Source: Deltaproteobacteria bacterium (GTDB taxonomy: Bacteria > Desulfobacterota > DSM-4660 > Desulfatiglandales > HGW-15). Taken from it: a DNA stretch of 54,559 nucleotides. Below are positions 35,198 to 44,421 of the stretch, in pieces. Below the pieces are notes generated by a model. It was not told the origin of the DNA. It worked only from the letters and a program-made list of their open reading frames with translations, and searched no databases. The translations under genes were made by a program, and so were the position numbers. Positions within the stretch are counted from its first letter, which is position 1. Every line of letters begins with the position of its first letter. Location of the stretch: contig JAFDHO010000006.1 in NCBI GenBank assembly GCA_019308745.1, positions 1 to 54,559 on the forward strand, read 5' to 3'.

Positions 35198-35803
35198 ATG
35201 AAATTGACGGAAAAACAAAAGGCATTCCTGGAATACATCTACAGGTATCTGGAGGAATGGGGACGATCTCCGAGTTTTGACGAAATATGCTCCCACTTCG
35301 GCTTCAGATCCTATAATACGGTCACTACCTATCTCAGGACCCTGGAGCGAAAGGGATACATCAGTCTCCCGGGGAAAAAGAACCAGAAGCGGGCAATTAG
35401 GGTCATCAGCCCCGTGGAAACAAAGAGGTTTGAACTCCCCCTCCTGGGGAAGGTGGCCGGGGGTAAACCCATAGAGGCGGTGGAAGACGTAAACGCCATT
35501 GAGGTCCCGCCCTCAATGGCAGGAAAAGGAGAGCATTTCGTCCTCCAGGTCAGAGGTGACTCCATGAAGGAGGACGGGATCCTGGACGGGGATTTCATCG
35601 TGGTTCGCAGGCAGCCAACGGCCGACAACGGCGAGATCGTGGTGGCCCTCGTCAACAACGAGGCTACCGTGAAAAGGTATTACAAAAGGGAAGACCATGT
35701 GGAACTAAGACCCGCCCACGGGGAAATGGCCCCCATTATTGTCAGGGGCGGGGACCTGCGTATTGAGGGAAAGGTGGTTGGAGTGATGAGGCAGTACATG
35801 TAG
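35198..35803 (+). CDS. lexA: LexA SOS repressor
   Basis: 201 residues; ATG at 35198 after a strong aggagggaaact ribosome site. The N-terminal winged helix (1-70: MKLTEKQKAFLEYIYRYLEE, then YNTVTTYLRTLERKGYI) binds the SOS box. The cleavage site is A87-G88 (GKVAGGKP), and the serine-lysine dyad is S122 (GDSMKEDGI) and K159 (EATVKRYY). RecA-stimulated self-cleavage derepresses SOS genes. It precedes imuB and dnaE2, the usual targets. The lexA box was not identified with certainty; GGTTGAGCATTGGCGAGAACC-like sequence at 35083-35105 is a candidate. Confidence 0.95.
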   Translation: MKLTEKQKAFLEYIYRYLEEWGRSPSFDEICSHFGFRSYNTVTTYLRTLERKGYISLPGKKNQKRAIRVISPVETKRFELPLLGKVAGGKPIEAVEDVNAIEVPPSMAGKGEHFVLQVRGDSMKEDGILDGDFIVVRRQPTADNGEIVVALVNNEATVKRYYKREDHVELRPAHGEMAPIIVRGGDLRIEGKVVGVMRQYM

Positions 35804-35823
35804 AGCAGGGTGTCTTATCTTGT

Positions 35824-36130
35824 CAGGCTGTTGCTCAAAGCGCGACAAGAATGGTGTTTAGCCCCTTGGGAGGTCTTTTCACAAGGCCCAATATTCGACC
35901 CAAGCTTTTGTCCGCCGCCCATAAGCCTCATAGTCATCGCCTCACAGGCACAGAAGATAGGGGCTCCGGTGGAGATGACCTCCTGGGGCTATTAGGGCCT
36001 TTTGTTAAGTGTTTCGTGCCGTTGCCAATGCCTGGGAGGAATTTGATTGAGCCTTGTGAAAAGGCCTCCCAAGGGGCTGCAGAGTCCTTATTGGGGATAA
36101 AACAAATAAAAGGCCTTGGGCACCGGCCTG
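35824..36130. repeat. palindromic repeat element B, between lexA and imuB (307 bp)
   Basis: The outer ends (CAGGCTGTTGCTCAAAG at the left, complement of TTGGGCACCGGCCTG at the right) and inner ends (35861-35887 with 36051-36077, one mismatch, starting GCCCCTTGGGAGG) are inverted repeats. The inner 217 bases are similar to element A in the same orientation. It interrupts the lexA-imuB interval. Confidence 0.8.
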
Positions 36131-36211
36131 TTATGTTTTACATTCAACTCCGGAGAGACGAACAATCCTTGATTATGGACTAAAAGCACGATCTGTTAGG
36201 AGAGTTGGGTA

Positions 36212-37390
36212 TTGCTTCGCCACATTATCCATCTTCATATCCCTGCCTTTGCCATTGCCGTAGCCCGGGTTTGTGAGCCGGGGTTGCGGGAACGCCCCGT
36301 GGCACTGGCACCGCTCCACTCAGAGCGGGCCCTCATTCTTTCTTCCTCATACGAGGCCCGAAGGGAAGGCGTTTACCGGGGGATGCCCCTTAGAAAGGCC
36401 ATCAGGTTTTGTCCTGACCTGAGAGTAATCCCTCCCGATTTAGGACTTACAGAAAGGGCGTGGAGAGAGCTGATCAGGGTAGCAACTCAATATACCCCCC
36501 TGTGGGAGCCTTTTCGCCCTGGACACGTGTATCTGGACATGACAGGCACTGAACGACTCTGGGGAAGGGCAAAGGATGCGGCCAGCCGTTTCAGGAGAGA
36601 GATCAAAAAGCGTTTACAATTGCCCGGGACGGTCGGGGTGGCGGGCAACAAAATGGTCTCCAGCATTGCATCCCGAATCCTGCGCGCCGAAGGAGTCCTG
36701 GACGTAGACCACGGCCGGGAACCCCTGTTCATGGCCCCCCTCAAGGTGGACATGCTTCCAGGTATAGGACATGTTCGCCGGAGGATTCTCCTGGAAGAAC
36801 TGAACATCACCCTGGTTCGGGAGATAGCAGCAATGGACATGGGGAGCCTGAGGATAGTCTTTGGCAAGGAAGCCTACATGATCCGCCAGAGGGCTGTAGG
36901 CATCGACCCCACTCCGGTCTGCCCGCCCAGGGCGAAACCAGTGGTCTCCGAGGAGGTTGTCCTTGCGGGGGATGAAAACGATGACGAGAAGCTCCTTTCA
37001 GCACTGTACGGATTGGTTGAGAAGTGTGCTTCTAAACTTCGAGCCAGGTCCCTGGCCCCCCGGAGGGCAGGGTTGATCATCAGGTACGCGGACCAGGAAG
37101 AGGTTACTCGCAGGATCAACCTCCCAAGGCCCAGCTTCTGGGATTTCGAGCTTTACAGGTCCATGGAAAGGTTGTTTCTTAAGGCCTGCCGGCGCCGGGT
37201 TCGGGTCAGGTTCATGAAGGTATGGTTCAGGGATTTTTCAGCACCCGACCCCCAGCTCACCCTTTTTGCAGCAGCTCCCCATGACAGAGAGAAAAAGGCC
37301 GGGGCAATCCTGGCCCTGGACCGGATCCGGGAGAGGTATGGCGGGGAGGCGATTAAGTATGGAAGAACAGTACGGATTTGTTCACCTTAA
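36212..37390 (+). CDS. imuB: ImuB-like inactive Y-family DNA polymerase
   Basis: 392 residues, TTG start at 36212 after a taggaga site. The Y-family fold is clear (RPVALAPLHSERALILSSSYEARREGVYRGMPLRKAIRFCP; LPGIGHVRRRIL helix-hairpin-helix). The catalytic carboxylates are lost: the first motif reads HLHIPAF where active enzymes have xDxD, and the second reads PGHVYLDMT where they have DE (positions 104-105). The C-terminal QLTLF (near 350) is a sliding-clamp-binding motif. It acts as the clamp-bound scaffold for DnaE2 in SOS mutagenesis. Its last 32 bases overlap dnaE2. No imuA gene is present. Confidence 0.9.
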   Translation: MLRHIIHLHIPAFAIAVARVCEPGLRERPVALAPLHSERALILSSSYEARREGVYRGMPLRKAIRFCPDLRVIPPDLGLTERAWRELIRVATQYTPLWEPFRPGHVYLDMTGTERLWGRAKDAASRFRREIKKRLQLPGTVGVAGNKMVSSIASRILRAEGVLDVDHGREPLFMAPLKVDMLPGIGHVRRRILLEELNITLVREIAAMDMGSLRIVFGKEAYMIRQRAVGIDPTPVCPPRAKPVVSEEVVLAGDENDDEKLLSALYGLVEKCASKLRARSLAPRRAGLIIRYADQEEVTRRINLPRPSFWDFELYRSMERLFLKACRRRVRVRFMKVWFRDFSAPDPQLTLFAAAPHDREKKAGAILALDRIRERYGGEAIKYGRTVRICSP

Positions 37391-40300
37391 TGTGCATTCT
37401 CACTATTCCAAGGGCTGGGGTATGGGTACCCTGGAAGAGCTCTGCCGGACCGCCAAGGAGCAGGGAATGGAACGGCTCGCCCTGACGGATACAAATGCCC
37501 TCTATGGCATGGTCTTTTTTATTCAGGCGGCCAGGGAGGTGGGGATAAAACCCATTGTCGGGGGTGAAATCCAAACCCCGGAGCACCGGGCGGTCCTGCT
37601 GGTACGAAACAGGGAGGGATATGCCAACCTGTGCCGGATCATCTCGGACCGCCACTGCCACCAGGACTTTGACATGATCCGATCCTTGAGGGAGAGACGT
37701 AAGGGGCTGATCATCTTTTCCGACGATTTCAAGGTGCTCAAGGCCCTTAGGGGAGATTCCATGGAGGATCTCTATGTAGAGATGTCACCGGGCTACAACA
37801 TGGCGGCCTGTTATGCCTTCTCCAGGAGGAGCGGGGTGCCTCCCTTGGCCACCAATAGGGTCTACCTGGCAAGGAAAGACCAGCTTCAGCTTCACCGGAT
37901 CCTCAGGGCCATTGACATGAACACCAAGCTGTCGAGGCTCACCTATGGGGACACATGCAGAGAGCACAATTATCTCGCGAGTCCAGGGGTCATGATAGAG
38001 CAGTTCCCTCATGCCCCCCAGGCGATTTGCAATACCCTTGAGGTGGCGGGGGCCTGTTTATCGGACTGGGACTTTTCAAAGATCATATTCCCTACCTTTG
38101 AGGGACTGGATGACAGAGGGGCCTTTGAGCGCCTCTATCAGGAAACCCTGGAGGGATGCCGGCGGCGATATGGAGAGATAACCCCGGCGATTCGGGAAAG
38201 GGTGGAGCATGAGATGAAAATCATCCGGGAGAAAAATTTTGCCCATTATTTTCTGGTTGTTGCCGACATTACCAGGAGGGCCAATCGTTCCTGCGGGAGG
38301 GGGAGTGCGGCTGCCTCCATCGTCTCCTATGCACTGGGGATAACCCATGTGGACCCCGTAAAACATCGCCTGTTCTTTGAGCGATTTTTGAATCCCGGCA
38401 GAATGGATCCCCCGGACATTGACGTGGATTTTGCGTGGGATGAAAGGGATCGGATCATTGACTATGTATTTGCCAAGTACGGGGCCGCCAGGACCGCCAT
38501 GGTCGCAAACCACAACACCTTTGGCGCCCGATCGGCCCTCAGGGAAGTTGCAAAGGTCTTTGGATTGACAGGATCGGAGATCAGTCACGTAACGAGCAAG
38601 ATCGGTTTCGGATGGCGTCTAAAGAGGGTCTGGAGGGAACTGGAGCACCACCCGAAGATGAGAGGGATAGAGTTCAAGAAGCCCTGGGACGAGATCCTCC
38701 ATGCCGCCGTCCGTTTAGAGGATCATCTAGATCATCTTTCCATTCACTGCGGGGGTGTTGTCGTCGTGCCCGACGAGATCCGGAGATACTGCCCGGTGGA
38801 GATATCCGCGAGCGGGGTCCAGGTGCTCCAGTGGGAGAAGGACTCCGTTGAAGAGGGGGGGTTGGTCAAGATAGATGTGCTGGGGAATCGGAGCTTGGCG
38901 GTCATCCGGGATGCCCTCGAGCTGGTAGAGAGGAACTACGGACGGCGAATCGATTACGGGGACTGGAACCCGGTCGATGACCCCGAGACGGTAGAGATCT
39001 TCTACAGGGGAGATACGATCGGTGTGTTTTACTTCGAAAGCCCGGCCACAAGGCAGGTGCTAAAGAAGGTTCAATCCGTGTATACCCTTGAAGAGTACTT
39101 CCGCCAGGACCACTTTCATTTGAACGTGGTGGTCACCTCCATTATCAGGCCTGCATCCAATGATAGTATCCATACCTGGGTCTCTCGGCTGAAGGGGCAA
39201 CCCTGGGATTACCCCCACCCCCTCTTGGAACCGGTATTGAAAGAGACCCTGGGTGTCATGGTTTTTCAGGAGCAATTGAGCCAGGCGGCGATTCACCTTG
39301 CAGGATTCGATGCAGCAGAGGCCGACGCCCTCAGGAAGGTCGTGAGTAAAAAAGACAGGGAAAAGAGGCTCCGGGACTTCTATGCCCGGTTTGACAAGGC
39401 GGCCAGGGAGAGGGGGGTTGCTCCAAAGGTAATAGAGGAGGTATGGCAGATGATTATGGGTTTTGATGGCTACAGTTTTTGCAAGCCCCATTCGGCCAGC
39501 TATACCTTGGTGGCCTACAAGTCCGCCTACCTGAGGGCCCACTACCCGGCCGAGTCCATGGCCTCGGTCATTTCAAATGGCGGGGGGTACTATTCCACCT
39601 TTGGCTATCTATCTGAAGCGAGGCGAATGGGGCTCCAGATCCTCCCCCCGGATATCAACCGGAGCGAGATCAAGTACACGGGAAAAGAACGGCATATACG
39701 GGTCGGTCTCATGCAGTTGAAGGATATCTCCGGAGAGGCCAGGGAAGCAATCATCCATGAAAGGGAAAGGCGGGGCCCCTTTGAATCCCTGGAGGAGTTT
39801 CTCAATCGAATGGCCTTCCATATCCATCTCCAGGATGTCAGGGTGCTGATCAAGGCGGGTTGCTTTGATAGCATTGCTTCAGGGCTCCCCAGATCCGGTC
39901 TTGTATGGCAGGCACTGCGGTTTTTTTCAAAGAAAGAGGAACGAAAGACACGGGACCTGTTTTCCCTTTCCCCGGGGAAGGGAACCGAGAACATCTACGG
40001 ACATTATCCTCGGAAGCTAATACTGAGGAATGAAATGGAGACCCTGGGATTTCTCCTCTCTATCCACCCCCTGGAGCAATACAAGGATCGTTTGAGGGGG
40101 TTGAAATACGTGAAGGCCGCTGAGCTTTCATCCCACGTGGGTGAGGCGGTCGCCACTATCGGGTGGCTGGTGACAGGGAAGACGGTGCAAACGAAAGAGG
40201 GTGATCCCATGAAATTCGTCTCTTTTGAGGATACCACCGGACTTTATGAGACCGTGTTTTTTCCGGAGGCCTATCACCGGTTCTGCCACATGCTTACCGG

Positions 40301-40433
40301 ATCCAGGCCCTACATTTTGAAGGGACGAGTGGGGGAGGAGTTTGGGGCACTTACCCTTGCGGTCTCCTGGATGGGTTTTCTGGACAGACGCGTAAAAGCA
40401 CCCACGGAAGAGGCCCAAATCACTCAATTGTGA
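37359..40433 (+). CDS. dnaE2: error-prone DNA polymerase III alpha subunit DnaE2
   Basis: 1024 residues from the ATG at 37359 (ribosome site ggggaggcgattaagt). Domains: N-terminal PHP (HLNVHSHYSKGWG, LALTDTNALYG), palm with catalytic aspartates D353 and D355 (PPDIDVDF) and D506 (VKIDVLG), fingers (SCGRGSAAAS, CKPHSASYTLVAYKSAYLR) and a C-terminal OB fold (GWLVTGKTVQTKEGDPMKFVSFED). DnaE2 makes translesion copies with ImuB under SOS control. Overlap with imuB indicates translational coupling. Confidence 0.94.
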   Translation: MEEQYGFVHLNVHSHYSKGWGMGTLEELCRTAKEQGMERLALTDTNALYGMVFFIQAAREVGIKPIVGGEIQTPEHRAVLLVRNREGYANLCRIISDRHCHQDFDMIRSLRERRKGLIIFSDDFKVLKALRGDSMEDLYVEMSPGYNMAACYAFSRRSGVPPLATNRVYLARKDQLQLHRILRAIDMNTKLSRLTYGDTCREHNYLASPGVMIEQFPHAPQAICNTLEVAGACLSDWDFSKIIFPTFEGLDDRGAFERLYQETLEGCRRRYGEITPAIRERVEHEMKIIREKNFAHYFLVVADITRRANRSCGRGSAAASIVSYALGITHVDPVKHRLFFERFLNPGRMDPPDIDVDFAWDERDRIIDYVFAKYGAARTAMVANHNTFGARSALREVAKVFGLTGSEISHVTSKIGFGWRLKRVWRELEHHPKMRGIEFKKPWDEILHAAVRLEDHLDHLSIHCGGVVVVPDEIRRYCPVEISASGVQVLQWEKDSVEEGGLVKIDVLGNRSLAVIRDALELVERNYGRRIDYGDWNPVDDPETVEIFYRGDTIGVFYFESPATRQVLKKVQSVYTLEEYFRQDHFHLNVVVTSIIRPASNDSIHTWVSRLKGQPWDYPHPLLEPVLKETLGVMVFQEQLSQAAIHLAGFDAAEADALRKVVSKKDREKRLRDFYARFDKAARERGVAPKVIEEVWQMIMGFDGYSFCKPHSASYTLVAYKSAYLRAHYPAESMASVISNGGGYYSTFGYLSEARRMGLQILPPDINRSEIKYTGKERHIRVGLMQLKDISGEAREAIIHERERRGPFESLEEFLNRMAFHIHLQDVRVLIKAGCFDSIASGLPRSGLVWQALRFFSKKEERKTRDLFSLSPGKGTENIYGHYPRKLILRNEMETLGFLLSIHPLEQYKDRLRGLKYVKAAELSSHVGEAVATIGWLVTGKTVQTKEGDPMKFVSFEDTTGLYETVFFPEAYHRFCHMLTGSRPYILKGRVGEEFGALTLAVSWMGFLDRRVKAPTEEAQITQL

Positions 40434-40446
40434 CTCATATCAACTA

Positions 40447-41820
40447 TCAACCGCAGTATTCCCTGAGCAGGAGTGCTGCGTTATGTCCGCCAAAGCCAAA
40501 GGACTGGGATAGGGCAGTTCTGATGGGGTATGAAGCTACCTGGGTGGCAAAGTTAAGATCGGCTATGGGCTCTTCGAGATTCTTGCAGGCGTGGGTGGTC
40601 TTGTGTCTTATGCTTAAGGCCGCAACGACGGCTTCGATAGCCCCGGAGGCCCCCAATGTATGCCCCAGCAAGGATTTTGTGGAATTGACAAGGGCACCTC
40701 TTCCAAAGGTTTCATCGATCACCTTGACCTCGGTTTCGTCATTGAGCACCGTGCCCGTGCCATGGGTATTCACGTAATCCACGTCCTTTGGGCTTTTTCC
40801 TCCATCCTCCAACACGTGGCCTATCATTCTCAGGATGTTTTGGCCGCTGCTTTGCATCATCATGATGTTGTGGGCATCACAGGTCTCTCCATAACCGATA
40901 ATTTCCGCAATGATCGGTGCGTCCCTTTCCAAGGCATGCTCTAATTCTTCTATCACGAGGACGGCCCCGCCACCTTCGCTGAACAGGAATCCGGAGTGCT
41001 TGACATCAAAGGGGCAATTTGCCTTGTCAGGGTCCTGGTTGTTATTGGTGAGCGCCCTGACCACATCGAACCCATAGAAGGTCCCTCCGTAATCGTCGTA
41101 TAAGTATTCGGTTCCACCTGCCAGGGCAAGATCAAGTTCACCGGATCTGATGGCTTTAAAACCGTAACCAATTGCCACGGTCCCTGATGCGCAGGCAGCA
41201 CAAAAGGTGTTGTTGCTTCCGCGAAAATCGAACTTAATCCCCAGATTTCCCGAGCAGGCATTGGGCATAATCATGGAGACGGCAAAGGGGTTGAAACGTT
41301 TTGGTGTTGCAAGCCTTTCCATGATGTGTTCCAGTTGAGGATAGCTCCGGGGCGCGGTATCTTTCATCTTGGGGAGGAGGTCGGCCAAGGCCTGCTTTTG
41401 CCGGGTAATAGTCTGGTATGCGAAACATTCGCTGAGGGTCTTTATACCGCCAATGCCGGTCCCCATGAAGGCCCCGGCGCGTTCTTTGTTGATTGAAGGG
41501 ACCGTAAAGGTATTTCGTCTCTGGTCCAGTTTTTCCAGGGGCAATTTGGCTGAACCGAGCGCTTGGAAGGCACAGCCTATGGCAATGAGACTCGATCTGT
41601 CCAGCTGCTTTCTCTCGATGCGGTTGATCTCGTATTGCTCAAAGGAGAGTTCCGGAAGGGGGGACCAGAGCTGGGAGTTGAAATCAGCATAATTGTACCA
41701 GTGTTCGGGAATCCTCTCGATACGGGTCTTGCCCTGAAGGCAGTTCGCCCAGAACTCCTGGATATTGTCCCCGATGGAAGTTATAATGCCTATGCCTGTA
41801 ATGACGACTCGTCTCTTCAT
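40447..41820 (-). CDS. fabF: beta-ketoacyl-ACP synthase, FabF-like, long form
   Basis: 457 residues from the ATG at 41820; the preceding TTG at 41835 is less likely. The catalytic triad is complete: Cys in FCAACASGT, His in NTHGTGT and His in KSLLGHTLGASG. It is about 40 residues longer than housekeeping FabF, with extra sequence between EHWYNYADF and the KERAGAFMG strand. It ends 13 bases after the convergent dnaE2 stop. With fabZ and a carrier protein upstream on the same strand it elongates acyl chains on that carrier. Confidence 0.92.
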   Translation of the reverse strand: MKRRVVITGIGIITSIGDNIQEFWANCLQGKTRIERIPEHWYNYADFNSQLWSPLPELSFEQYEINRIERKQLDRSSLIAIGCAFQALGSAKLPLEKLDQRRNTFTVPSINKERAGAFMGTGIGGIKTLSECFAYQTITRQKQALADLLPKMKDTAPRSYPQLEHIMERLATPKRFNPFAVSMIMPNACSGNLGIKFDFRGSNNTFCAACASGTVAIGYGFKAIRSGELDLALAGGTEYLYDDYGGTFYGFDVVRALTNNNQDPDKANCPFDVKHSGFLFSEGGGAVLVIEELEHALERDAPIIAEIIGYGETCDAHNIMMMQSSGQNILRMIGHVLEDGGKSPKDVDYVNTHGTGTVLNDETEVKVIDETFGRGALVNSTKSLLGHTLGASGAIEAVVAALSIRHKTTHACKNLEEPIADLNFATQVASYPIRTALSQSFGFGGHNAALLLREYCG

Positions 41821-41946
41821 GGGGCTATTGCTCAAGTCTAACGATCCGTTCCGTCCTCACAGACTTTTACCAAAATTCTTTTATATGCTGGCAGCCGAAC
41901 AGGATGTAGCGTCAATTTGTCCTGTCGCATAAGGGTATTTTGAAGC

Positions 41947-42216
41947 TCAGGGTTGGCCTTGCGGTTCCATGATGCTCATAATATATGCCACTGCATCACC
42001 CACGTTCAGTATTCTCTCTGCGTCTTCGTCGGGGATCTTTCTGTCGAATTCGTCTTCAAATTCCATCAACAGGGTGACGATATCCAAGGATTCGGCTCCA
42101 AGGTCGTCCACAAACCTTGTCTCCATGGTTATGCTTCCTTCGTCCGCATTGAACACTTCCGCGATCACCTTTTTGACCCTTCCGTAGATCTCATCAGCAG
42201 AGTGCTTATTACCCAT
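41947..42216 (-). CDS. acpP: acyl carrier protein
   Basis: 89 residues from the ATG at 42216 (ribosome site ggggagtgaaaag). The phosphopantetheine Ser is in DDLGAESLDIV, with an acidic helix (LLMEFEDEFDRKIPDED) after it. A second, dedicated ACP is possible given the neighbouring synthase; the usual acpP context (fabD-fabG) is missing. Confidence 0.92.
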   Translation of the reverse strand: MGNKHSADEIYGRVKKVIAEVFNADEGSITMETRFVDDLGAESLDIVTLLMEFEDEFDRKIPDEDAERILNVGDAVAYIMSIMEPQGQP

Positions 42217-42250
42217 CTTTTCACTCCCCGCCTTCGGTTCATAAAAGGAA

Positions 42251-42697
42251 CTAGGGCCGCTCGCCAATGGTAGCCATGAACTCTGCTTCGGCTACCCTTT
42301 TTTCGGCGACAGTGGATGTGCCTGCCAGCTTGATAACCTTTGAGCGTTGCCTCACAAACCGGACTTCAAATACCAATTGATCCCCGGGCAGAACCGGCCT
42401 GCGGAATTTTACCCTGTCTATGGCCATGAAATAGACGGGGGCCCCGTGCAGTTCAGAAGGAAGAGACTCGTAAGCAAGCACCCCCCCTGTCTGGGCCATT
42501 GCTTCAAGGATCAGGACACCGGGCATGATAGGTGATCCTGGAAAATGACCTTGGAAAAAAGGTTCATTGATCGTGACATTCTTCAACCCCACAACCCTTT
42601 CGCCGGGAACAAGCTCGAGAATACGGTCAACCAGAAGAAAGGGGTATCGATGGGGCAAGTACTTCATTATGTCTTGGACATTGTAAGTCGTAGGCAT
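42251..42697 (-). CDS. fabZ: 3-hydroxyacyl-ACP dehydratase FabZ
   Basis: 148 residues. Hot-dog fold with the catalytic His and Glu in QGHFPGSPIMPGVLILEAMAQ, and the usual start (IMKYLPHRYPFLLVDRILEL). Removes water from 3-hydroxyacyl-ACP. First gene of the three-gene minus-strand operon, 34 bases before the carrier protein. Confidence 0.95.
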   Translation of the reverse strand: MPTTYNVQDIMKYLPHRYPFLLVDRILELVPGERVVGLKNVTINEPFFQGHFPGSPIMPGVLILEAMAQTGGVLAYESLPSELHGAPVYFMAIDRVKFRRPVLPGDQLVFEVRFVRQRSKVIKLAGTSTVAEKRVAEAEFMATIGERP

Positions 42698-42898
42698 TGC
42701 TTTCCTCCAAAAAAGGGTTTCAGGGGCATTTCAAGTGGCAGGATCAGATGTCTTGGCCGCAGCGAGCCCATGCCCGGTGCACTTCATTTGATTTCTCCTT
42801 GAGGAGGGCCTGTGAAATCCCCCGGCACGATTGTTGTTCGTGCTGCAGGCATTGGTCTGGCAAGACCTGATGGCTTAAGACATTCTCAGCTCTCATAC

Positions 42899-42927
42899 TT
42901 TATATTCGTTTTTTCCGAATGTTTCAA
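42899..42927 (-). promoter_or_regulatory. candidate sigma-70 promoter of the fabZ-acp-fabF operon
   Basis: On the minus strand TTGAAA (42922-42927), 17 bases, TATAAA (42899-42904), about 200 bases before fabZ. Confidence 0.5.
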
Positions 42928-43008
42928 GGTCATGATAAACAAAAAGCGGGCAGGCGGATAGATCGATGGAAGGGCCAAGAAGCCGGTCCCCATGAGTCGC
43001 TTTATTGA

Positions 43009-43037
43009 TTGACAGGGGGGGTCATACTTTCTAGACT
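43009..43037 (+). promoter_or_regulatory. candidate sigma-70 promoter of the SH3-protein gene
   Basis: TTGACA (43009-43014), 17 bases, TAGACT (43032-43037). It stands divergent to the fabZ promoter; nothing else is seen in 42698-43190. Confidence 0.45.
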
Positions 43038-43190
43038 AATATGTAATCTTAACAAACGGTTAGTGAAGACTCCCCTTCCATAGGTGGAGGACCCGGGGCG
43101 TGAGATGGAAGCTTACCTCCCTCCTCGGCAAAGACAAAGGGGCGATTGTGTCCTGGCGAAGGAGGGAGCGTATTCAAACAGGGAACGGAA

Positions 43191-43796
43191 TTGAAGGGAT
43201 TATGTAAGAGACCCATTTTGGCCTTGGTGCTCTTCTTGGTGATGCCCCAGTCTCACGGTTGTCTCGTGAGCGAGAGCCAGGTTAAGGTTCAAGAGGCCCA
43301 TGGGAGTGCTGGAAGAGAAGGTCCTCACCGAGAGGAGAAGGCCCCGCATCAGCTATTAAAGACCCTTGAGGTTGTGAAGGACGGGTGCTACGTGTGGCTC
43401 AAGCCCCACGAGAAGGCCTACTACTTTGGCCCCTTGGAAAAGGGTGACAAGTTAGTGAAAATAGACACCGAGCAAGGGTGGTTGAAGGTATGGATTCCAC
43501 GGCTCAGAGAGGCCGGGTGGGTGCCGAAGGGGTTCACCGGAGAACTTGGAATCCTGTCCCAGGATATCAAGAATATGCCCGAAGACCTCTTGAGCAGGGT
43601 GGTCATCCAAGTGAGACGGGCCAATATCAGGGAGGGCCCCTCTATTGGAACACGCGTAATCACGAGGGCGCGAAAGAATCAGGATTTCTATGTGCTGGAT
43701 GAAAAGAAGGGGTGGTATCAGATATGGCTGCCTGGGCTGAAAAGGACAGGATGGATTTCGGGGAAGATAGTCAAGAAACGGTTCGGCTCCATGTAA
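43191..43796 (+). CDS. exported protein with two bacterial SH3 domains
   Basis: About 201 residues from the TTG at 43191 (cagggaacggaa before it); the frame is open from 43146, with the same TTG codon, and the start is uncertain. An N-terminal hydrophobic segment (PILALVLFLVMPQSHGC) suggests secretion or lipidation. Two SH3-like repeats follow (GCYVWLKPHEKAYYFGPL to REAGWVPK; VRRANIREGPSIGTRV to KRTGWISGKIV), each with the typical ALNVR/GW pattern. Such domains bind cell-wall peptides; role unknown. Confidence 0.75.
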   Translation: MKGLCKRPILALVLFLVMPQSHGCLVSESQVKVQEAHGSAGREGPHREEKAPHQLLKTLEVVKDGCYVWLKPHEKAYYFGPLEKGDKLVKIDTEQGWLKVWIPRLREAGWVPKGFTGELGILSQDIKNMPEDLLSRVVIQVRRANIREGPSIGTRVITRARKNQDFYVLDEKKGWYQIWLPGLKRTGWISGKIVKKRFGSM

Positions 43797-43813
43797 CCAG
43801 CTCCATGTAACCA
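43786..43813. repeat. 14-bp tandem duplication at the stop codon of the SH3 gene
   Basis: GCTCCATGTAACCA occurs twice in a row (43786-43799 and 43800-43813), spanning the TAA stop. Probably a recent replication slippage; it changes nothing in the protein. Confidence 0.85.
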
Positions 43814-43998
43814 AAGGACCTGTGGGACCCTGATCGACGGGGTATGCGGGGAGGGATACCTTTGGTTGGTATCTCTTATCGGCTCTTTGTGCGCTGGAAC
43901 CTAGGAGCTTCCGCCCCATCAGAACAAAGGAAGTTTGGAAGACTGGCATACTGGTTTGGGTCCGGTGAGAGGGCCTGGAGGTCCTTAGCTCATGGGAC

Positions 43999-44421
43999 TC
44001 AGCCGTTGATCCTCTCCACAATGTCCGAGGCCTGGCGAAGGATCTCTTGTGCGGTGGCCCTGTCATGGATCATAAACTGCTTCTCTGCAATGACCGCAAT
44101 GCGGGTTACCGATGGCGTTATCTCCGTCAATTCGATCCTGATCTTCAGTGTATCGGTCTGGGCCCTTATCTCCTCTCCAGCCTCGATCTCCTCCACGGCA
44201 TTGACCGGGATCTCCATCTTGCAGAGTGCGACAAGCAGGGCCTTTTTGGCTCTTCTAAATCCATAGGTCACGGTCTGGGAACTCTTGCTGTTGATAACGT
44301 ACTCGGCGGTCATGGCCGTACTTGTAGCTACCGCACTAAGCACTTCAAAACAGCCTGTAAGTGCAAGAAGGGAAAGGAGAACAGGAATAACCGCACATCT
44401 TCTAATGGAGGATGTCTTCAT
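43999..44421 (-). CDS. DUF3568-family lipoprotein
   Basis: 140 residues from the ATG at 44421. Lipobox LTGC after a hydrophobic signal (VIPVLLSLLALTGC). The rest has the DUF3568 pattern: VTYGFRRAKKALLVALCKMEI, then TLKIRIELTEITPSVTRIAVIA. Function unknown; members occur mainly in Desulfobacterota. Envelope location. Confidence 0.8.
   Translation of the reverse strand: MKTSSIRRCAVIPVLLSLLALTGCFEVLSAVATSTAMTAEYVINSKSSQTVTYGFRRAKKALLVALCKMEIPVNAVEEIEAGEEIRAQTDTLKIRIELTEITPSVTRIAVIAEKQFMIHDRATAQEILRQASDIVERING

Noticed and set aside
43452-44066. 204-aa minus-strand frame over the SH3 gene
   Set aside because: Shadow of the SH3 gene, whose two domains are clear on the other strand.
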